Shown here piece after piece: positions 44,401 through 53,400 of a DNA stretch of 64,000 bases. Source of the DNA: Solanum dulcamara (Eukaryota; Streptophyta; Magnoliopsida; Solanales; Solanaceae); NCBI RefSeq assembly GCF_947179165.1, contig NC_077240.1, positions 29,491,001 through 29,555,000 on the forward strand, written 5' to 3'. The translations under genes and the position numbers were made by a program. The first letter of the stretch is position 1. Every line of letters starts with the position of its first letter. The notes beneath the pieces are model-generated. The model had not been told where the DNA came from, ran no database searches, and was given only the letters and a program-made list of their open reading frames with translations.

Positions 44401-47400
44401 ATAGACATTGATATAAGAAAGAAGCATTTATATTAATTCTCTATTTAGATAGTGAAAGGAAATATCAAAGTAAACACATTTCAAAGTCCTCATTTTTTAG
44501 AATTAAAGCTTGATCAAAATCATGTGAGATTTCATCATTCACCAGGAGTACTATACCATCACCAGCATAAGATGTAGAGTCAACGAGGTTATGTACCTAG
44601 TGAGAAGTATCATATACCCTACTTGCTCATGTCATCTCATCGTAGTGCTGTATGAATAGACTCAACAATGCTAATAATGTAGCATAATAATACCTTATCA
44701 TGGGGGAACTCGACCGTAGTTCCAAGCCATAAGGTAGGTCCTATGCCTACACCTACACATGTAGTTTCATGGCATCACACGGAACATGTCCAAAGCCAAT
44801 CTCGTTGAACTCAAGTAACTCCCAAAAGTATTTACATTATCAATCAGCTCACCGAGGACATGACCTTAGATAGGAGGCTGTGGAGGACTCAGACTAAGAT
44901 AGTAGGCTAGATGACTTATCTTTTCTCCATATTAGTCGTAGTCTTGTTCATTTGTCTATTAACGTTTGATTTCTGCATTTGATTACTACTTACATTTGTT
45001 GGTATGGTTTACTTTGGGTATCCTATTTATCTATAGTAGTTAATGCTCTTTTCTTTCCGGTCTTTCCTACCCTGACTTTCTCACTCTCATTATTCATATT
45101 TGTATATTGTTTTCGATATGCTTGGTTCTACTGACCTATGTCTTGTTTTTCTTGTTTTTCTTCTCTTGTTCTTCTCTCTTAAGCCGAGGGTCTTTTGGAA
45201 ACAGCCGCCCTACCTTTCAAGGTGGGGGTTAGGTCTGCATACACTTTACCCTTCCCAGACCCTACATGGTGGGATTATACTAGGCTTGTTGTTATTGTTG
45301 TAATCTTGGCCTTCATAGCCATTCCAGCTATTTGAGCAAAAATCAAATAAAAGTTCTTTCACAATTCATGGTAAAAATATTAATAAAATGAAAATCATCT
45401 TTAAAGATTCAACAAGTGCTATTTCAATATGCAAAGGCTTTCAAAAATGTTACAACACCATACTTCATAAAAATCATGACAAATACTCTATATCATTTAG
45501 GTGGCACCATTTGACTTGGCACGTTGTTTGATTAAAATGGAAGACTTTTGAAATCTTGTGGTTTAAAACAATCTTTAGCTATTTGTGTGGTTGTAAATCA
45601 TTTCATTAAGGGTGAAAGGGGAATTTAAAAGTTAAATTGTTTCTAATTATAGTATGGTGACATTCTTTTTGGGATGAACTAAAAAGGAAAGGTGCCACAT
45701 AAAATGGGACGGAGGGAGTAGCATTCAAACCATTTACAATGCAAGGAGTCGTGCAATCCCAACCCGCTCATCCCAACAAGCTAGGATTCACATTAAACCA
45801 TATTCAAACACCAATTCAACAATTTGAATTTTGGGAAAAGCTTCAAGAGATAGTAAGTTTCAACATACCTCGAATTGCCTTCCAAATCTTAGCCCAGAGA
45901 ATCAATGATGCCAACTATTTACAATCTACATATACAAATTTATATGTAAAAAAGCACTCAACCATAGTTTCAAACCATAAGGTAGGTCCTACGCCTACAT
46001 CGACACGTGTAGTTTCATGGCATCACATGGAACATGTCCGAAGCCAATCAGTGAACTCAAGTAACTCCAAAAATACTGACATTTATCAACCTTGGCCTTC
46101 ATAGCCAATCCAGCCATTTGAGGAAAAATTAAATAAAAATTCTTTCACAATTCATGGTAATAGTATTAACAAATGAAAATCATCTTTAAAGATTCAACTA
46201 ATGGTATTTCAATATGCAGAGGTTTTCAAAAATGTTACACTTCTTACTATATAAATATATGACAAATAATACTTCCCCGGACCCTGCGCATAGCGGGAGC
46301 TTTAGTGCACCGGGCTGCCCTTTTTTTACAATACAAGGAGTCGTGCAGTCCCAACCCGCTCATCCCAACAATCTAGGATCTACATTAAACCATATTCGAA
46401 AACCAATTCAACATAATAGTAAGTTTCAAAATTCTTCGAATTGCTTTCCAAATCTTACCCCAAAGAATCCAACGATGCCAACTTACATAATTCAATGGCG
46501 TTTCACAACAATACCAACTAAGTGTCCGACACTTTGTTCTTCACTAGTTTAGCAAAAAATCTATTTCTTAATTTGAAAGTCAAATCCTTGATTTTTAACT
46601 CCAATTCGTTCATTACATGTGTTATGGAACCTAGTCGGTCCTTTAAAAGCTCAAAATGATATTGTTCAAGTAAACCTAACACTATTCATCTCCCTTGCCA
46701 ACAACTTTTCAATTTCAAGACTAGCTTTCTAGGATTTCATGAATCAATGATTAAATCCAAATCTTTCTTCGAAAGTGTAGTCTACTATGCCCATGAAGCA
46801 TTATATACAAGATTGGAGTGAAGGGATTACCTCTTTGTTGAACCCTAGAATTCTTGAAACACTTTTGTGAATTTCTTCAAAAATCTATATTTTTCATGAT
46901 GCTTGATAGTTAGGAAATGTATTTAATGAACCAAATCTACCAAGCAATGTAATTAATCCTCACCTCAAAGTAGCATTTAGGGAGTAAGAGCTTTTCCTTC
47001 TCTCTTAACTCCCAAGAACTTAAACCAAACTAATAAAACATCTCACACTTAAGGCCTTAAAAGGGCTTCAGCAGCTGCGTCATGGGGCTAGGTGTGATGC
47101 GCGACCTGTCCCAGGTTCTAAAAAAAATTAACGCCTCTCTTGGTGCAATTGCAAGGGGTCACTGCCTATTTCAGCAATTGCAGTCAACTTATAGATTTTA
47201 GATACTTGGTATCTATCCCTCATGCACCTTAATAAAATCAACATTCATTCATTGATCAGATAAAATCCTTGCTTCTTGTTAGAATAGGAATAGGTATATA
47301 CAGTCTATGAATATGAATATGAATATGAATATGAATATGAATATGAATATGAATAGTAATAGGAATAGAAATAGTAAATAGTATCCTAGTTGGTAAAGGA

Positions 47401-50400
47401 TTGTATTGTAGTGTCTATAAATAGGGTCTCTGTAATAATATAGATACACAATTCAATAATATTCTTCTACAATATTTCTCACATGGTATTAAAGCTGCTA
47501 CGATCTTGACAGAAGCTCATGACCCATATATGCTGCTCGTCTGGCCATTGGTTATGTTAACAAAAGTAGGGCTAATGATATATACATGAACCCCATATTC
47601 AGGGAAAGAAAACTCAGTCAGACAGGTCATCATGCGTAAATTTTCGGTGACTTTTTAGGGTTGTTTTGTGTCAACTCCATATCTGTCAGTGTTTGTGTAG
47701 CACCGTGCCATCTTTTCGGTGACTACTTTCTTATATCTAATTTATGTAGCACCGTGCTATCTTTTCGGTGACTACTTTTTCATATTTAGTTTGTGTAGCA
47801 TCGCGCCATCTTTCTAGTGTCTACTTTCTTATATCTAATTTGTTCAACACCGTGCATCTTTTCGGTGACAACTTTTTCATATCCAATTTACGTAGCACTG
47901 TGCCATCTTTTTAGTGACTACTTTTTAGTTGTGTGGGGTCGTATCATCATTCCGACCCTACCCATATAATTTCTCTTTTTCAGTAAGGTCGTGCCATCAA
48001 TCCGACCCTACTCATATAATTGAGTATATTAGTAGGGTCGTGCCATCATTTCGATCCTACCCATATAATTTTATTTCTTAGATTGTGACCACTTTCAACC
48101 ATCAAATCTAATACGCTGACGCATGAGTATGTTCCGACCAGTTTTTCTGTGACTTTCTTATTTAATGTCGACTCATCTATTGATTCCAAGACGATCCATA
48201 TATTTTATACCAGATTTTGAGCATTTTCCAGCGACCGTTGCACTGTGAAGAAGTCTACATGGAGAACCACCTAGTTTTGTTGCTCGGGGGGAGTCTGGTA
48301 GCCTTGTACATTGATTGTGTAAGTCACTCTATGGGCTGAAATAGTCTTCTCAAGCTTGGTTTGGGAAGTTCAACAAATTCAGAAATTTATCACTGTGTTT
48401 TATTGACATTATGCATCAAATCCAGTATTTCATGAGAAGACCAAACACATTGAGATTAACTGGCATTGTGCATCAAATTTGGTATTTCATGAGAAGACTG
48501 ATCACATTGAGATTGACTGTCAAATATCTCACCAAGCCCCTCATCGGTCCTCATATTAATTACATTTGTAAAAAACTACATACATATGACTTGTATGCAC
48601 TAGCTTGAGGGGAATGTTAGAATAAGAATAGGTATATATAGTTCGACTTAGAATAGGAATAGGAATAGGAATAGGAATAGTAATAGGAATAGAAATAGTA
48701 TCCTAGTTGGTAAAGGATTGTATTGTAGTGTCTATATAGGGTCTCTGTCATAATAGAGATATACAATTCAATAATATTCTTCTACAATATTTCTCACACT
48801 TGACACGTAGCATCCCTTTGTTCCAATTCTTAAGTCATTTGTTCAACTGCATATGATCACTAATATTTTTGTTCCCATAACATATCAATGGCTAATCAAT
48901 GGAAAATGACTACTCCCCTAAATTATCACTCAATCATGGGTAATTAATTATCCCTGAACAATCTAATGACACTGGTTCATCCAACTGATTCAATCACATA
49001 TACCATCGAATTGTAATTTACTCCAAGCTATATCAATGTTAATTACAAGTGTTCCCATGACTTTGTTACACTCGTAGCCCCACGTGACTTGAATTTGATT
49101 AAATTGCATGCTTAAGCTCGAAATTACTCTCTATCAATGTTAGAAATCCACGGGGCTTTACAACAATTGATTGAACAAATTTCGTAGTCTTTTCTTAATC
49201 CAAATCAAAATTCGACATACATCTTAAGAATTCAAAGGTCAGGAATTTGACAATACACAACAATTGCTTATTGCTGAAATGGTTATGGAGGTATGCAAAT
49301 GAGGATCAAGCTCTATGGAGGGAGGTGATTAGGAACAAATATGGACAGTTAAGCCATTGGTGTACAAGTGAAGTGATCAGTACCTATAGTGTTTCTGTAT
49401 GGAGAACCATCAGAAATCAGTGACCAAACTCAATGGTCAGGCAGTTTACAAGGTGGGTGATGGTACAAAGATTCTCTTTTGGAAGGAAATCTGGCAAGGA
49501 CATATGGCCCTCATGGATGCATTCCCAAATTTGTTCTCTATATGTAGTACCGCTACTGTGGCAGATTCCTGGACCCCTCAAGGGTGGAGCATATGCTTTA
49601 GGAGGAACCTAAATGATTGGGAGATTGATAGGTGGTTAATCTAATGAAGGAAGTTGACAAATTCAGAGGCTCATCTCCAGTTCCAGATTCCCTTAGATGG
49701 AGACATAATACTGATGGGTTGTTCTCAGTGAATAGACTGTATAAGCTGGAAATCATGGGTCAAGCTGGAGGCAGCACAGGCACATGGACAAAGATGTGGA
49801 GATGCTTGGCTCCAACTAAGGTTAAATGCTTCTCCTGGCAAGTGATCAAGAAAGCCTGCCTAACACATGAAGTTTTACAAAAGAGGAAGTTTCAGATCGC
49901 CTCAAGGTGCTTCCTCTGTAATGAGGATGCAGAGACAAACAACCACCTTTTCCTGCATTGCAAGGTGACTATTCAACTGTGGCCCCTTTTCTTTAACCTC
50001 ACAGGAGTCAAATGGACCATGCCTGAATATACATCAGACCTACTCAGTTGTTGGATCAGAAGATGAGGTAGCAAATCACAGACGAGATGGTGGAGAGTAA
50101 TTCCTTCCTGCATCTGGTGGACAGTTTGGAAGGTAAGGAATGGAAGGTGCTTTGAGGACAGATTTAACTCCATGCAGAAGATTAAGGAGAACTGTATTGC
50201 AAACTTTCATTTTTGGTGTAAAGAAGGAAATATAGATGATGTAATTCAGTTGGTAGATTTCCTAGGATCCTTGTAATTAGTTTGAGTTTCCTAGGCTCAT
50301 TCTTGATAATTTTTTGGAGGTGGCCAGCATGGCCCTTAATGCCGAGGAATACGAATTACCAATTTTCAAAAAAAAAAGAAGAAGAGAATATCAAGAATAC

Positions 50401-53400
50401 TTGAAAATGTGTGCCTGAATTTCGAGGATGTAGGGAGCCCTATTTCAAGAGTCAAAGAGTTCTCTTTTTTTTTTCTGGTTATATTTTTGGTGCAAAGTGG
50501 AAACACCTACCTCTGTTGACGGTTGAAATTTTGGATGTGTGATGTACAGTGCCATTGCACTTTCTGTAAAGCTGACATTATCTTGGCGTGTTATCATTTA
50601 TCAATAATTACTTTGATTTATCAACCAACAAAAATCCTCCTGAATTTACTGATTGATGTGTCCAATAATTTGCTTGATATTTAATTTTCCTTCCCGGCAT
50701 AACATTACAGATTTAACATTCTTCATGCAGGATTTATGTGCAATTTGCACAGACTTTATCATATCCGAATTGTGGACATCAAATTTCTTAACATACCAGG
50801 TTCCAGATTGCTGCTCGATATTTTTTTACTTCATCATCCACGTGTTCATGTTTTTTGCTAACCACATTTTTTTGGAATTTAGGTGTTCGCTGAAAGCCAA
50901 GATTATGGTTTACATGGTGAACGAGTTAGAAATGCCTGTTGGGGATACTTATGTCAAAGTGGTGCTATAGAGTTGAAAGAGGTAACTAATTGGAAACCAT
51001 GCCAAGGTTTTAAGCAGTGAATATTGGAAGTACCTCTCTGCTTTCTCCTTTTATTTAAATTAACAGCTTTTAGCTTTTCCGGAGACACATGTTACAAAGC
51101 CTAGCAGAAACTCTGTTGCACCACATTTATATTACCTTATCAAAAGAAAACTCTTCTGCACCACATGTATTGTGTATCAATTAGTTATCTTCCTTCTAAT
51201 ATTCAGGGTGCTACTTTGCTAATATGGTGTGATATTAGGAGAAACTAATTTTCTCTTGAAAGCACTTCTGTTCCTAATTTATTGCAACTGATAAGTAAAG
51301 ACCTCTCTCAATGTCCATGTGAGGGTTTTCAGTTATTCCAAACTCTTTATGCAACCTCAACTATGTCTTTAACAAACTGCACTTTCACATCAAGGTGTTA
51401 AACGGTGTTTTGCATGCAAGGGTTAAGTGGTGCACGTTTTTCATTGTTGAATTGCTATCATTTAAATACCTTCTTTTGAACATGTGATGCAACTGGGGAT
51501 GACAGTTTTATCTTGAGTTGTAATTCATTAAATGACAATGCAAAATATCTACACCATTTTCTTTTCGAATAATTCATATACGTAGGGATTCCTGCATATC
51601 TTCTGGCATGGGCTTATTTCCATTTTAGTTGCTTTGCTAAAGCAACTTACCTAGGTTCAGTCTTTGCCATTACAAAGCACATGGAGACCTTGCTTTGTTC
51701 TTAAGATAGTTCCTGATTCTGCAGTTCAATTTATTGTATGCATGTTCGATACCATTTTCAATTTTTTTTTTGTATATGCATGATTCTCTTTTCTTCTTTG
51801 AGTTATGATGAAATCCATGAAATAGTTGGCCCGTTAACCGTCATGTGACCAGGTCCTTCCAAAACTCTCTGCTCCAACTCTAAATGCTCTACTGATCTCA
51901 GACGAGTTATGGGTCCCTACTGAAAAGAAAAGGTGAGAACCGTGGCTATTTTTTATTTGGACTTGCTAAAATGATATTTGAAAATCTAGTTTAGCTTGAT
52001 AACTCTTTCTCTATCTTGGTTTTCTGCTTGCAAATTTGAACAGGTTTGAACTAGCTTTATGTACACTTCTTGCGAAAAATGCTCTTTGCAAGGCAGAACA
52101 TCGTGAAGAACAAAGTCCTGGTTCTGGAGTTGGAACAAGTACAATTTCTGATGTTTCCAGAGTATTGCCAAAGAATTTAACTGATGACAGAGGGGTGGAA
52201 TCTGAACTAGGACACCTAAGCTTAAAAGATGGAATTGATGGTTGTAACAACGCTCAAAATATCTTGGTTGAGCTTGCAGATTGTAGTGTTGATTCCCTCA
52301 CTGAGGTGCCTAACTCTAAACAAAAGATGCAAGAATCAGCTTGTCTTCAGTCAGACTCGGAGTCGAGATACCCATGCAACAGTGGACGTCCTTCATCAAA
52401 TAACTCATTCTTATATGCTGATGAAGTCAGATCTTCATGTTCTTATATTGAAATGCCAATCAGTGCTGGAGCAAGTGGATTAGGGGGCAATGGTATGGGT
52501 GTGGAAGGGCCATCTGAAGAAGATTCATGCTATCAGTTGAATAACAACAGTTGGCTTTGTGGGGATCAGAGGAACTTCTCATCAATGGGCTCATCCTGTA
52601 ATTTGATGACTCCGAATGAATGGGAAAGATGCAATTTCACTCCTCTATCTTGGGGTGGTAGAACTGTGGGCCGGAGAGAAGTCAAAACTTGCCTAAATGC
52701 GCATTCAGGATTAAGTAGAGAAGATTATGATGCCTTTGCCAACATTTTTGAGGGTGGCTCACTTTTATATTGTAACATGTCATTTGATGCACTTCTTAGT
52801 GTGAGAAAGCAACTTGAAGAAATGGGGTTTCCTTGCAAAGCTGTGAACGATGGGTTGTGGCTGCAGGTCTGTAACTATATTTATTCCCCACTTTGCTTTT
52901 CTTTTTTATTTTTGATAGCTGACAGAATAGGCTGCCCATCGACATTCCTAACCATAGTAGATATCTTATTTCCTAATTTTATTTTTGCTCTTTAAACTGC
53001 TTGTGTTTTTTGTAGATTCTCTTAAGCCAGCGGGTGCAGGAAATTGGTGCTGACACTTGCAAAAGTTGCTGCCTTGGGAGTATGGCATGTGCTTGTCGGC
53101 AGCCCTTTGGACATTCGCGCGGAGTTGCGGCTACTGGATATTACATGTCAGAGCATGATCAGAGCAATCAATCCAACAATATAGGAAATATGTACGCCAC
53201 TGACTCGACTCACAGGGAAGGAAGTGGCATGTTTAGGCCTGTTCGGGTTCATGTTAGGGGCCCCAATGATGGGCTAGCTGGTATTGGTCGTGGAGCTACA
53301 TTTGTGCCTGCAGTCGCTTGGCCTCCAACTCGTTTTGTTTTCTCTCGTGTACCACTTGGTATGGGCAACCGGAACTGTCAACAGTCTCCTGCCAATGATG

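Larger units (their letters stand above)
44700..46440. repeat. Duplicated segment pair A/B within the intronic LTR
   Basis: Copy A (about 44728..45850, with inserts) and copy B (about 45967..46440) share CATAAGGTAGGTCCTA, TAGTTTCATGGCATCACA, CTTGGCCTTCATAGCC, TTCTTTCACAATTCATGGTA and CCCAACCCGCTCATCCCAAC. The duplication is direct and predates the RTE and MITE inserts in copy A. Confidence 0.8.
47277..48798 (+). mobile_element. Small copia-derived LTR element (internal deletion derivative)
   Basis: LTR 47277..47483 (TGTTAGAATAGGAATAGG .. TTTCTCACA), primer site TGGTATTAAAGC at 47484, then a 1.1-kb internal region, polypurine tract GAGGGGAA and LTR 48615..48798. The internal 3' end keeps a copia RNase H end in broken frame (KYLTKPLIGPHINYICKKLH, TYDLYALA then stop), so it derives from a larger copia element. 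Flanks CTTCT/CTTGA give only a partial target duplication. Confidence 0.8.
43549..49162 (-). mobile_element. Solo gypsy-type LTR broken by later insertions, TSD ACAAT
   Basis: Ends TGTCACGTCCCAAAT and GGGGCTTTACA, flanked by ACAAT at 43544..43548 and 49163..49167. No gag or pol lies between, but 5.6 kb is too long for one LTR. The excess is an internal duplication (about 44700..45850 versus 45960..46440), a MITE-like insert, an RTE-LINE 3' end, a Stowaway-like MITE, a SINE-like tail and a 1.5-kb copia derivative. Confidence 0.75.
42964..50730 (+). other. BTB gene intron 2 (7.8 kb, filled with transposon remains)
   Basis: 7767 bp between GTATG and CATGCAG. It contains a partial tandem duplication of about 125 bp whose second copy is split by a disrupted solo LTR (43549..49162), followed by an L1-type LINE remnant (49248..50377). 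Exons on both sides keep phase 0, and the protein reads on from SFLDLQ to DLCAICTDF. Confidence 0.88.

Noticed and set aside
45739..46552. Two similar ORFs sharing VVQSQPAHPN
   Set aside because: They reflect the A/B duplication inside an LTR; low-complexity translation without domain.
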